Notes: generated by a model from the letters alone, not told the origin. DNA of 11,754 nucleotides from Campylobacteraceae bacterium (GCA_026986085.1 JALSPE010000077.1:1-11754); one strand, 5' to 3'; counted from the first letter of the stretch, positions 1-6,942 are shown. Numbers and translations: made by a program.

Positions 1-39
1 GAGCATCACCAAGCCATAGAAGTTTGGAAAAGGCTATAG
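1..39 (+). CDS. 3' end of an unidentified gene (partial)
   Basis: Frame 1 is open from the window edge to a TAG at 37-39 and gives twelve residues, EHHQAIEVWKRL, which read like the end of an amphipathic helix. Frame 3 is also open, to a TAA at 45-47, so the frame choice is uncertain. Nothing can be said about function. If real, the gene lies on the same strand as the sanA-like and ligA genes that follow. Confidence 0.35.
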   Translation, partial: EHHQAIEVWKRL

Positions 40-47
40 TAGTTTAA

Positions 48-76
48 TTTACAATTAAGCCATAATTAGCGATAAT
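48..76 (+). promoter_or_regulatory. possible sigma70-type promoter before the sanA-like gene
   Basis: TTTACA (48-53), a 17 nt spacer and GATAAT (71-76) make a reasonable -35/-10 pair. The predicted transcription start (about 83) falls on the annotated ATG at 82. The mRNA would therefore be leaderless, or translation would begin at the second in-frame ATG at 94. In such AT-rich DNA a chance match is possible. Confidence 0.35.
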
Positions 77-81
77 CTTAT

Positions 82-735
82 ATGGTAAAAAAGATGTTAT
101 ATATTATATTTTACACCTTAATTTTGTTAATAGTTGCAATATTATCATTAGATATATATGTAAAAGAGAGTAGTAAAGATAGAATCTATACTAGCGTAGA
201 TAATTTACCAAAAACTAATGTTGCACTTCTTTTAGGAACTTCTAAATATATAAAAAAAGGTAAAATTAACTACTTTTATAAATATAGAATAGATGCCGTA
301 GAGAAATTGTATAAAAATGGAAAGATAGAAGCTGTTTTAATATCTGGAGATAATGCTTCTAAATACTACAATGAACCAGCTACAATGAGGAGAGATTTAA
401 TAAAAAGAGGTATTCCAAAAGATAAAATATACCTAGATTTTGCAGGTTTTAGAACTCTTGATTCAATTTTAAGAGCAAAAAATATATTTAATTTAGATAG
501 ATTTGTAGTTATATCCCAAAAATTCCATATAGAGAGAGCTCTATTTATTGCAAAAAAGTATAAAATAGATGCAATTGGATTTGTAGCAAAAGATATTAAA
601 AATACAAAAGCAGCTCTAAGAATGCAATTTAGGGAGTATCTAGCAAGAGTCAAAGCATTTTTAGACCTCTATATTTTAGATACAAAACCAAAATTTTTTG
701 GCAAATTTGAGAAGATAGAGATAAAAGAGAATTAA
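82..735 (+). CDS. sanA: SanA/YdcF-like DUF218 membrane-anchored protein
   Basis: The 217-residue protein has one N-terminal membrane helix (about residues 5-24) followed by a DUF218 domain. Family landmarks are in order: LGTS (51-54) after a beta strand, LISGDN (86-91), YNEP (96-99) before an M..L...G segment, DFAGFRTLDS (119-128), and a VISQKFH..RA segment (143-152). DUF218 proteins such as E. coli SanA, YdcF and ElyC sit in the inner membrane and affect envelope barrier or peptidoglycan/lipid-carrier metabolism, but the reaction is not settled. Length and order match SanA well. The ribosome site is poor. ATG 82 was chosen because it keeps the Lys-Lys before the helix; ATG 94 is an alternative. 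ligA begins 25 bp downstream on the same strand, so the two are probably co-transcribed. Confidence 0.85.
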   Translation: MVKKMLYIIFYTLILLIVAILSLDIYVKESSKDRIYTSVDNLPKTNVALLLGTSKYIKKGKINYFYKYRIDAVEKLYKNGKIEAVLISGDNASKYYNEPATMRRDLIKRGIPKDKIYLDFAGFRTLDSILRAKNIFNLDRFVVISQKFHIERALFIAKKYKIDAIGFVAKDIKNTKAALRMQFREYLARVKAFLDLYILDTKPKFFGKFEKIEIKEN

Positions 736-760
736 AATAAGAGAATAAGGTAACTTTAAT

Positions 761-2713
761 ATGACAAAAGAAGAGTATTTAAAAGATGTTCAAACCCTAA
801 AAAAATGGGCTTATGCCTATTATGTAGAAGATAATCCAATAGCAACAGATGAAGAGTATGACAAACTCTATCACAAAGTTTTAGATTATGAAAAATCTCA
901 TCCAGAAGATATTGTAGAAGATTCGCCTACACAAAGAGTTGGTGGTATTGTGCTTGATAGTTTTAAAAAGGCTAAACATATTAAGCCTATGTGGAGTATG
1001 GAGGATATATTTGATAGCAGTGAGTTGAAAGAGTGGGTAGATAGAGTCTATAAAAATGTAGGAGAGTGTGAATTCTTTTGTGAGCCAAAGTTTGATGGTG
1101 CAAGTATGAATTTACTATATGAAAATGGTAAATTAGTTAGAGCCATAACACGAGGAGATGGAGTTGTAGGCGAAGATGTAACCGAAAATGTAAAGACAAT
1201 TCGCTCTGTGCCAATTGGGATAGATTATAAAGAGTTAATAGAGATTCGTGGCGAAGTAGTTATTAGAAAAGATGATTTTGAAGTAATAAATAAAGAGAGA
1301 CTAGAAAAGGGAGAGAGCCCATTTGCAAACCCAAGAAATGCAGCAGCTGGTAGCTTAAGACAGTTAGATACAAAAGTAACAGCAAAGAGACGGCTTGTAT
1401 TTTACCCTTGGGGTATTGGAGAAAACAGCTTAAAAGAGCCTCTTTTATCACAAAGGATGAATTTTATATATAGTTTGGGCTTTTTAAAACCACCATACTC
1501 TAAAGAGTGTAAAACTATTAAGTGTATAGAGGATTTTTATCAATTTTTAATTAGCAAAAGAGATGAAATTCCTGTTATGATGGATGGAATGGTTATAAAA
1601 GTAGATGATATAATCTTGCAAGAGAAGCTTGGATATACAGTAAAATATCCAAGATGGATGGTAGCGTATAAGTTTCCGGCAGTTGAAAAGGTTACAAAAC
1701 TCCTTGATGTAATTTTGCAAGTTGGCAGAACAGGAGTAATTACCCCTGTTGCAAAGATTGAGCCTATAAATATAGAAGGGGCTATGGTTAGTCGTGCTAC
1801 ACTACATAACTTTGATGAGATAGAGAGATTAGATTTAAAAATTGGCGACTACATAATAGTTATCAGAAGTGGAGATGTAATACCTAAAATTACAAAAGTT
1901 TTAAAAGATAGAAGAGATGGTGATGAAATAGAGATAAAACGCCCAACTAACTGCCCAGTGTGTGGAAGTGAATTACTTGATGAAGGCACACTAATTAAGT
2001 GTCAAAATTTAGAGTGTCCAGCAAGAGTGGTAAATAGTATAATCTACTTTGCAAGTAAAGGTTGTATGAATATAGATGGTTTAGGCGAAAAGATAGTAGA
2101 GCAGTTGGTAAATGAGGGTAAAATAAAAGATATTCTAGACTTATATAGCCTTAAATATGAAGATTTAGAAGGGCTAGAGGGCTTTAAAGAGAAAAAAATA
2201 AACAATTTGCTAAAAGCAATAGAAGCAACTAAGGGTGCTAGGCTTTGGAGATTAATTAATGGCCTAGGAATAGAGCATATAGGTGAGGTAGGAAGTAAAG
2301 CGCTTGAGCAAAAGTTTGGCTTAAACTTTGTAAATGCAACATATGAAGATTTAGTATCAATAGAAGGCTTTGGCGAAGAGATGGCAAACTCATTTTTAGA
2401 ATTTATGCGAGTAAATAGAGATAAAGTATTAAAATTAATAGAGATAATTAAGCCAACTGTAGAGCAAAAACAAGAGGCAAAAGATAATCCTTTTAAAGAT
2501 AAAAGAGTAGTCTTAACAGGCACAATGAGCCAAAGCCGAGGAGAGATAAAAGCAATGCTTGAAGCACTTGGAGCAAAGGTTAGTGGAAGCGTTAGCAAAA
2601 AAACCGACTTTGTTATATACGGAGAAGATGCAGGAAGTAAATTAACTAAAGCAAAAGAGCTAGGAGTTGCCACTCTAACACAAGAGCAGATGGAAGAGAT
2701 GCTTCAAAAATAG
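761..2713 (+). CDS. ligA: NAD-dependent DNA ligase LigA
   Basis: The 650-residue protein has the full bacterial LigA architecture. It seals nicks in duplex DNA using NAD+ during replication and repair. Domain Ia (about 1-65) precedes the adenylation domain with the AMP-accepting lysine K110 in KFDG (110-113), and TRGDGVVGEDVTEN follows at 130-143. The OB fold lies around 315-395 (VGRTGVITPVA, 321-331). A four-cysteine zinc finger uses C398, C401, C414 and C419. Helix-hairpin-helix repeats span about 432-563, and a C-terminal BRCT domain lies at about 577-650 (VVLTGTM at 583-589). The length is near the family norm (E. coli is 671), and no key residue is missing. An AAGG sits 10 nt before the ATG. 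The gene follows the sanA-like gene closely and ends before a hairpin terminator. Confidence 0.98.
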   Translation: MTKEEYLKDVQTLKKWAYAYYVEDNPIATDEEYDKLYHKVLDYEKSHPEDIVEDSPTQRVGGIVLDSFKKAKHIKPMWSMEDIFDSSELKEWVDRVYKNVGECEFFCEPKFDGASMNLLYENGKLVRAITRGDGVVGEDVTENVKTIRSVPIGIDYKELIEIRGEVVIRKDDFEVINKERLEKGESPFANPRNAAAGSLRQLDTKVTAKRRLVFYPWGIGENSLKEPLLSQRMNFIYSLGFLKPPYSKECKTIKCIEDFYQFLISKRDEIPVMMDGMVIKVDDIILQEKLGYTVKYPRWMVAYKFPAVEKVTKLLDVILQVGRTGVITPVAKIEPINIEGAMVSRATLHNFDEIERLDLKIGDYIIVIRSGDVIPKITKVLKDRRDGDEIEIKRPTNCPVCGSELLDEGTLIKCQNLECPARVVNSIIYFASKGCMNIDGLGEKIVEQLVNEGKIKDILDLYSLKYEDLEGLEGFKEKKINNLLKAIEATKGARLWRLINGLGIEHIGEVGSKALEQKFGLNFVNATYEDLVSIEGFGEEMANSFLEFMRVNRDKVLKLIEIIKPTVEQKQEAKDNPFKDKRVVLTGTMSQSRGEIKAMLEALGAKVSGSVSKKTDFVIYGEDAGSKLTKAKELGVATLTQEQMEEMLQK

Positions 2714-2768
2714 CAGTGGTGCAAAAGTAATAAACAAAGAAGAGGTAGGAGTATAAAATAAATTGGAC

Positions 2769-2789
2769 ACGCGAATCTATTCGCGTTTT
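2769..2789 (+). terminator. hairpin terminator after ligA
   Basis: ACGCGAAT (2769-2776) and ATTCGCGT (2779-2786) are perfect reverse complements. In practice this gives a 7 bp stem with a TCTA loop, followed by TTT. This is the only GC-rich inverted repeat in the gap and lies 55 bp after the ligA stop. The U tract is short, so termination may be partial. A related but broken copy occurs at 11032-11053. Confidence 0.65.
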
Positions 2790-2972
2790 GCATATATAAC
2801 TCTCTACACAAAATTTATAAAGGATATTTATTTAATTTTCTACTCTTTAGGAAAGTCTGAAATTGGATATACAGTAAGGTTTTAATTATATAAAGTTTTT
2901 ATATTACACCATTTATTCTATTATTACTCCCATAATTTGGAACTTCTTAAGCTAATTCTAACTATTTTAATA

Positions 2973-2988
2973 TATAATCTGGGATAAT
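2973..2988 (+). promoter_or_regulatory. probable -10 region for the membrane protein gene
   Basis: TATAAT (2973-2978) and GATAAT (2983-2988) lie 29-44 bp before the ATG at 3017. They follow a T-rich stretch without a clear -35 box, as is common in Campylobacterota. Which hexamer is used cannot be decided from sequence. Confidence 0.45.
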
Positions 2989-3016
2989 ATAAAGGAATTA
3001 TAGTGGAGGTATTATT

Positions 3017-3862
3017 ATGAGTTTTGCCTGGATTATTTCAATCTTTATTGTTTTGATTTCTGCATATATGGGCTATAAACCATTTATTACAAAATTTAAA
3101 AATTATATAAAATCAAAAGTAAAAGAAAATAGAAGAACTATATATTTTGACAATAAATATTTAGATGACTTAGGTAAAGATCTATTTTATCGAAGTAGTA
3201 ACTCTCGATACATCTTCTCTAGGCTATTTGAAATTATAGGTAGTGATTATAGAGGGCATGAAGAAATAGATATACCATATTTTTCTACAATCAATATAGA
3301 GACTGTAAGAGGTAAAATAAAGATTATAGAAAAAAATTCATTATTTAAAATTATTATAGGAAATTTATTGATATTTGCATTTATTTCTCTATTAGTATTT
3401 GGAGCTCTTGGATATTTCAAGGATAACTCTTTAGAGGCTAAGATAGTTGCTCTAATATTTATATTTTTACTTTTACCAATTCTTATTATAAATTTATACT
3501 ATTTATATCAGAGAAGATGGTATATATTTAAAAATAAATATTATGTAAGAGGAGTGGTTGATAATATCTCAAAAGTATATATAGATAGAAGTAGCAATAG
3601 AGAAAAGATAATTCCATTTGAAGAGATCTTAGGTTTTGTTGTTGCTTATAAAGAATTAAAAGAGAGAAGAGATAAGAGAACCTATAGATATGGGTTTTTT
3701 ACTTTAGATATGGTTCTAAAGAGTGGAAGAGTTATTATTTTGAATAACTATACAAACAAGAGAGAACCTATAGATGATGATAGTAGAGTCATCGCAGATG
3801 CAATGAAGTTTTCAAAATATACAAATAGACCTATATTTTATATTGATGATTATAAAAGATAG
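3017..3862 (+). CDS. three-helix membrane protein of unknown function
   Basis: I do not recognise a family for this 281-residue protein. A hydrophobic helix lies at residues 3-22. It is followed by a basic, Tyr/Arg-rich soluble segment (about 25-108), a pair of helices (about 111-133 and 142-164), and a C-terminal soluble domain of about 115 residues. That domain begins YVRGVVDNISKVYID and has a strand pattern with an IPFEEILG element (198-206). This could be a PH-like or small beta-barrel fold facing the cytosol, which is a guess from pattern only. The start is fixed by GGAGGT (3005-3010), six bases before the ATG. The gene lies 134 bp before the radical SAM operon on the same strand but has its own promoter region, so a functional tie to that operon is possible and not demonstrated. 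Confidence 0.75.
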   Translation: MSFAWIISIFIVLISAYMGYKPFITKFKNYIKSKVKENRRTIYFDNKYLDDLGKDLFYRSSNSRYIFSRLFEIIGSDYRGHEEIDIPYFSTINIETVRGKIKIIEKNSLFKIIIGNLLIFAFISLLVFGALGYFKDNSLEAKIVALIFIFLLLPILIINLYYLYQRRWYIFKNKYYVRGVVDNISKVYIDRSSNREKIIPFEEILGFVVAYKELKERRDKRTYRYGFFTLDMVLKSGRVIILNNYTNKREPIDDDSRVIADAMKFSKYTNRPIFYIDDYKR

Positions 3863-3952
3863 ATTTTTTTAAAATATTAGTTGAAAAAATATATTTTAAT
3901 CCATTACTTTGAATGACTTAGCGTAATATTTTATAAATTTGATATCTTAATT

Positions 3953-3961
3953 TGGTATAAT
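3953..3961 (+). promoter_or_regulatory. extended -10 promoter of the radical SAM operon
   Basis: TGGTATAAT (3953-3961) is a consensus extended -10 box (TGnTATAAT). Transcription would begin near 3968 and give a leader of about 29 nt before the TTG start at 3997. Upstream DNA is AT-rich with no good -35 hexamer. Confidence 0.65.
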
Positions 3962-3984
3962 TTTACAATTAAATTAAGTTAAAT

Positions 3985-3999
3985 AAAGGAAATTATTTG
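3985..3999 (+). promoter_or_regulatory. ribosome binding site that sets a TTG start
   Basis: AAAGGA (3985-3990) is followed by a 6 nt spacer and TTG (3997-3999). The reading frame has a TAA at 3970-3972 and no ATG between it and the conserved CxxxCxxC motif at codon 20. TTG is therefore the only start that keeps the whole domain with good spacing. Confidence 0.75.
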
Positions 4000-5826
4000 C
4001 ATAATAAGGATATAAAAAAAGCTATTCATCTTTTGTATGTTCCAACTATTTTTTGTAATATGGGGTGTAGTTACTGCTATTTGGGTGATTTAACCAATAA
4101 AAAAATAGATTTAAAAAAAGCAGTTGATACACTAAAATATACAATAGAGAAATTTACTAAAAATGGTTATATTCCTTATAATTTATCTTTTCATGGTGGT
4201 GAAGTTACGACTTTACCACCTAAAACATTAGCAGAGCTCTTTGAAATTGCAAAGAGATATTATGAAGATTTTTCAAATGAGATAAGCTCTTTGGGTTACA
4301 AAATAGCCCCTATACATATTAAGACAAATATTTTTAATTTAAAGCCACACTATGAGAATCTAAATAGATACAAAATCTCTATTAGTGGGAGTGTAGATTT
4401 GCCCCTTAAACTCCATGAAAAGTATAGAGTTGATAAAGATGGCAATTCAACTTTGCCTCAAATATTAGAAAACTTAAAGTGGTTAGCTAATTATAAACAC
4501 CATAAAAAGATATCTTGTGTTGTAACAAAAGAGCATTTAACTATGATAGATGAATTTATTGAAGATATTAAATATATTCACTACGATATTGGGCTTGATA
4601 TGACAAAATTTAATATTATGTTCTCATTTGACTCTAACAAAAATAGAGAAAAGTTCTCTGAGCCTATAGCTGGTGCACAGATGCTAAATCAAGATGAACA
4701 AGTGCTCTTCTATAAAAAAATATTTGAAGCTTTTGAGGGTAGCGACTTAGATGAAGGATTAAAGAATCACTGGTTTAAAGAGTTTACACCAGAGTTTTGT
4801 TGTAGTGCTGTTAATTGTGGCAATAAGTTCTTTTTGGTAGAGTCAGATGGAAAAATATCCTCATGTCCTAGAGGTCAATCATCTCCAGAGTATAGTTACG
4901 GAAATATATATAGTGATGATATTGAGACAATCATACAAAGTGGATGGAAGCAGATAGAGTCAAATGAAAATAGGTTATCAATTGATGATGAGTGTCTAAG
5001 TTGCGAATACTTTCCATACTGCAATTTGGGTTGCACATTTGTTAGAGACGAGACGCAAACCTCAAAGAGTTACACTTGTAAATTACAAAAGCAGATATAT
5101 AAAAGCAACCCCAATAGGTATCCTCCATACTCTAGCGATACAATTAAAACTTATGTAAAGCACTATCTTTTTAGAAATAAAATTACACACGCATCTAGGT
5201 TAAATATTTTTGATAACCAAGAGAAAAAAGAGTTTACTATCACACCTGAGCTTTATGAAGATAAAAATAGCCTAAGTAGTATAATTAATTCAGATAATAT
5301 ATTAAAATCTATCTATTCAGATAAGTTGTTTAAATTAGAAGTTGATGGCACTTTTTATACTTTAAGTAGCCAAATTATAAAAAACAGAAGAGATATTATT
5401 TTTTTAACTCCAAAAAGTAAAATTAATCTATATTGTCATAAGAGTATTTTTTCTATAAATTGTTTGGCTGAAAATGAGAGTAATAATAATTTACATATTA
5501 TGCTTTTAAGAGGAACGCACATTGTATATGGCGATGAAGAGAGGCTTAAACAAGAGCATATCTTTGATTATAGCTTATATAAAAATTCGCTAATTGCTAG
5601 AAGTAGCCAAATAGATAACTACTACAAGCTAGATATTAAATTTCTATTTTTAGACCACAAAGAGCTCTTTTTAGATGGAATAAAAAATAATATCTTTTTT
5701 ACTACAAAGACAATGAGAGAGTATCACTATACAAAACATAGAAAAAATGCATTTTACCATATACAAGCAATTAATCTACCTTTTGCAAATATTGAATTTT
5801 ACTGGATGGAGGATAATAATGAATAA
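3997..5826 (+). CDS. radical SAM/SPASM enzyme, candidate peptide maturase
   Basis: The 609-residue protein carries the radical SAM cluster motif C20-x3-C24-x2-C27, with C27 followed by Tyr (CSYCY), and the GGE motif at 67-69, which contact the 4Fe-4S cluster and S-adenosylmethionine. The SPASM region has cysteines at 268/269, 274, 290, 333, 336, 342, 346 and 361 in the usual spacing. It includes VESDGKISSC before a YGNI element and CNLGC where many relatives have CxGGC. Such enzymes usually modify ribosomal peptides or form enzyme cofactors. About 235 further residues (375-609) have no recognised domain. There is no room before residue 10 for an N-terminal precursor-recognition (RRE) domain. 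The stop overlaps the start of the Asn-tailed gene by 8 bp (ATGAATAA), which makes that protein the natural substrate candidate. An anaerobic sulfatase-maturase role looks unlikely because no sulfatase is nearby. Confidence 0.9.
   Translation: MHNKDIKKAIHLLYVPTIFCNMGCSYCYLGDLTNKKIDLKKAVDTLKYTIEKFTKNGYIPYNLSFHGGEVTTLPPKTLAELFEIAKRYYEDFSNEISSLGYKIAPIHIKTNIFNLKPHYENLNRYKISISGSVDLPLKLHEKYRVDKDGNSTLPQILENLKWLANYKHHKKISCVVTKEHLTMIDEFIEDIKYIHYDIGLDMTKFNIMFSFDSNKNREKFSEPIAGAQMLNQDEQVLFYKKIFEAFEGSDLDEGLKNHWFKEFTPEFCCSAVNCGNKFFLVESDGKISSCPRGQSSPEYSYGNIYSDDIETIIQSGWKQIESNENRLSIDDECLSCEYFPYCNLGCTFVRDETQTSKSYTCKLQKQIYKSNPNRYPPYSSDTIKTYVKHYLFRNKITHASRLNIFDNQEKKEFTITPELYEDKNSLSSIINSDNILKSIYSDKLFKLEVDGTFYTLSSQIIKNRRDIIFLTPKSKINLYCHKSIFSINCLAENESNNNLHIMLLRGTHIVYGDEERLKQEHIFDYSLYKNSLIARSSQIDNYYKLDIKFLFLDHKELFLDGIKNNIFFTTKTMREYHYTKHRKNAFYHIQAINLPFANIEFYWMEDNNE
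5808..5821 (+). promoter_or_regulatory. strong ribosome binding site of the Asn-tailed gene
   Basis: GGAGGA (5808-5813) lies 5 nt before ATG 5819-5821, inside the end of the radical SAM gene. This favours ATG 5819 over the upstream in-frame ATG 5747, which has no comparable site and would overlap the upstream gene by 80 bp. The peptide may be made at a higher level than the enzyme. Confidence 0.8.
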
Positions 5827-6217
5827 AACAGAACTATTTTTAAAATCGATAGATGTTAATCCAACTAAGAGTTTAGTAGGTTTTATATCATCTTTTACAG
5901 ATAGAGAAGATGGTGTTGTCCTCTATAGAGATGGTCAGATTTTTTTTATGAAATCTGGCAAATTGGTTAATAGTAAAAAGGTAGATACAAGTAGTAATTT
6001 AATTGTAGAGTTTGATGGCTACTCAATGACTAATATAGATAGAGAATACTATATTGGCACAACTTATACTGAAGCAAAGAGTGGAACTTTTATGGGTGGT
6101 GTATCTTTTTCAACTCCTCTTTTTTCTGATTTTGATCAAGGTATCACCAACAATAACAACAACAATAATAACAATAACAATAATAATAACAATAATAACG
6201 GTAATAATAATGGATAA
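5819..6217 (+). CDS. Asn-tailed protein, candidate radical SAM substrate
   Basis: The protein has 132 residues and belongs to no family I recognise. It has no cysteine, signal peptide or membrane helix. Residues 1-90 look like a small soluble domain (GVVLYRDGQIFFM at 32-44, LIVEFDGYSM at 61-70, a DREYYIG segment at 74-80). A Gly/Ser/Phe/Asp stretch follows (91-110, with FMGGVS at 91-96 and LFSDFDQG at 101-108). It ends with Asn x17 (111-127) and Gly-Asn-Asn-Asn-Gly (128-132). The start overlaps the radical SAM stop, and the stop overlaps the next start (ATGGATAA). The small size, the disordered low-complexity C-terminus and the position directly after a SPASM enzyme fit a precursor with an N-terminal leader domain and a C-terminal core. 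The role is inferred. It could instead be an ordinary small protein with a low-complexity tail. Confidence 0.8.
   Translation: MNKTELFLKSIDVNPTKSLVGFISSFTDREDGVVLYRDGQIFFMKSGKLVNSKKVDTSSNLIVEFDGYSMTNIDREYYIGTTYTEAKSGTFMGGVSFSTPLFSDFDQGITNNNNNNNNNNNNNNNNNGNNNG
6149..6211 (+). repeat. trinucleotide AAY tract encoding the Asn tail
   Basis: Seventeen consecutive AAC/AAT codons (6149-6199) are followed by GGT and three AAT codons (6203-6211). Eight of the 17 are AAC and nine AAT in irregular order, so it is not a pure triplet microsatellite. Changes in steps of three would lengthen or shorten the tail without breaking the frame. Confidence 0.9.
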
Positions 6218-6929
6218 GTTATTTGATATTGCTATATTAATAGTTCTCTTCTTGATGTTCAGTGCTATTCCTTTTATATTAATTTTATCAGCAAAGAAGC
6301 AACTATATGGAGTGAAGAATATTCCAGCTTATAACCCAGCACTTGTTGGTTTATATGTTATGGCAGAAGGTAGAGTAGTTAGCTCAAATAGTAAAATTAC
6401 ACCAAAAAATAAGAGAAGTTGCACATTTTTTATTTTCGATATAAAAAGTAGTTTTAAAGCAAAACGGAAAAAGCCATACCGAGGTTATGAGACGGTTTCT
6501 AAAAAACTATACTCGACCAACACTAAGAGTTTTGAACTATTAGTAGATGGCACTACGGTTACGGTAAGATTAGAGTCTAAAATTTTAAAACATTCAATAT
6601 TTAGAATGCACAAAGATAAGGGAGAGTGTAGCATAGATACTGTAAAAAAACTTGTTGATTTAAGTCAAGTTAGTATAAAATATAAAAAATTTGAATATGT
6701 AGAAAGGTATCTAAAAGAGGGGGATTTTATTACAGTATTAGGAAGAGTTGAGAGATACAACAACCAATCGGTTATTACAGAAACAGATAGTGAAATACTC
6801 CCCTTTATAATAGCAAATAGAGACTATATCGATGGTCAGTTGAAATCAGCAAATAAAGTTATTAAAATTAACTATACAATAATAGCTGTTATAGCTTTAT
6901 TTTTTATCTATAAACTATTAACTCTCTAA
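6210..6929 (+). CDS. membrane protein with a GIDE/BAM (MUL1-like) domain
   Basis: The protein has 239 residues, with membrane helices at about 5-27 and 220-238 bracketing a soluble domain. The domain pattern resembles the GIDE/BAM family, which also occurs between two helices in mitochondrial MUL1. It has YVMAEGRVVS near the first helix (49-58), a Cys followed by a hydrophobic strand (CTFFIFDI, 71-78), SFELLVDGTTVTV (107-119), and an E-x-L-x-x-GD-x-x-x-V-x-G segment near 162-181 (YVERYLKEGDFITVLGRV). There is no RING finger, so ubiquitin ligase activity is not implied. The biochemical role of bacterial members is unclear. ATG 6210 was chosen because it overlaps the upstream stop by 8 bp and puts a helix at the N-terminus. 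Earlier in-frame ATGs would translate the AAY tract as a Thr/Ile shadow. There is no ribosome site of its own, so translation probably depends on coupling. Confidence 0.7.
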   Translation: MDKLFDIAILIVLFLMFSAIPFILILSAKKQLYGVKNIPAYNPALVGLYVMAEGRVVSSNSKITPKNKRSCTFFIFDIKSSFKAKRKKPYRGYETVSKKLYSTNTKSFELLVDGTTVTVRLESKILKHSIFRMHKDKGECSIDTVKKLVDLSQVSIKYKKFEYVERYLKEGDFITVLGRVERYNNQSVITETDSEILPFIIANRDYIDGQLKSANKVIKINYTIIAVIALFFIYKLLTL

Positions 6930-6942
6930 GAAGATATCTTAT

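Larger units (their letters stand above)
2714..3016. other. 303 bp intergenic region between ligA and the membrane protein gene
   Basis: The region holds the GC-rich hairpin terminator at 2769-2789 and a likely promoter near 2973-2988 for the next gene. One + strand frame is open from a TTG at 2763 to a TAA at 2883-2885 (40 codons). It runs through the terminator hairpin and its nearest AGGAG is 11-12 nt away, so I do not call it a gene. Within it, TTGGATATACAGTAA (2863-2877) is an exact copy of 1629-1643 inside ligA. No RNA gene was recognised. Confidence 0.6.

Noticed and set aside
2714..2756. Short coding-like tail (frame reading SGAKVINKEEVGV) just after the ligA stop
   Set aside because: LigA already has a complete BRCT domain and a normal length, so a frameshifted extension is not needed.
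2763..2885. 40-codon open frame with a TTG start after ligA
   Set aside because: It runs through the terminator hairpin, the ribosome site is too far, and there is no recognisable protein. It may be a remnant but is not supported as a gene.
3863..3890. ATTTTTT/AAAAAAT inverted repeat after the three-helix membrane protein gene
   Set aside because: An A-T-only stem in very AT-rich DNA is expected by chance, and there is no terminator signature.
5747..5818. Upstream start for the Asn-tailed protein
   Set aside because: It lacks a ribosome site and overlaps the enzyme gene by 80 bp, whereas ATG 5819 has GGAGGA at ideal spacing.
6054..6209. Upstream extension of the BAM-domain protein to ATG 6054
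   Set aside because: The extra 52 residues are a shadow of the Asn-tailed gene (Thr/Ile repeats from the AAY tract). ATG 6210 overlaps the upstream stop just as the previous junction does.
6930..6942. AAGATATCTT palindrome between the convergent stops
   Set aside because: It is a ten-base palindrome with no loop and no U tract, too short to support as a bidirectional terminator.
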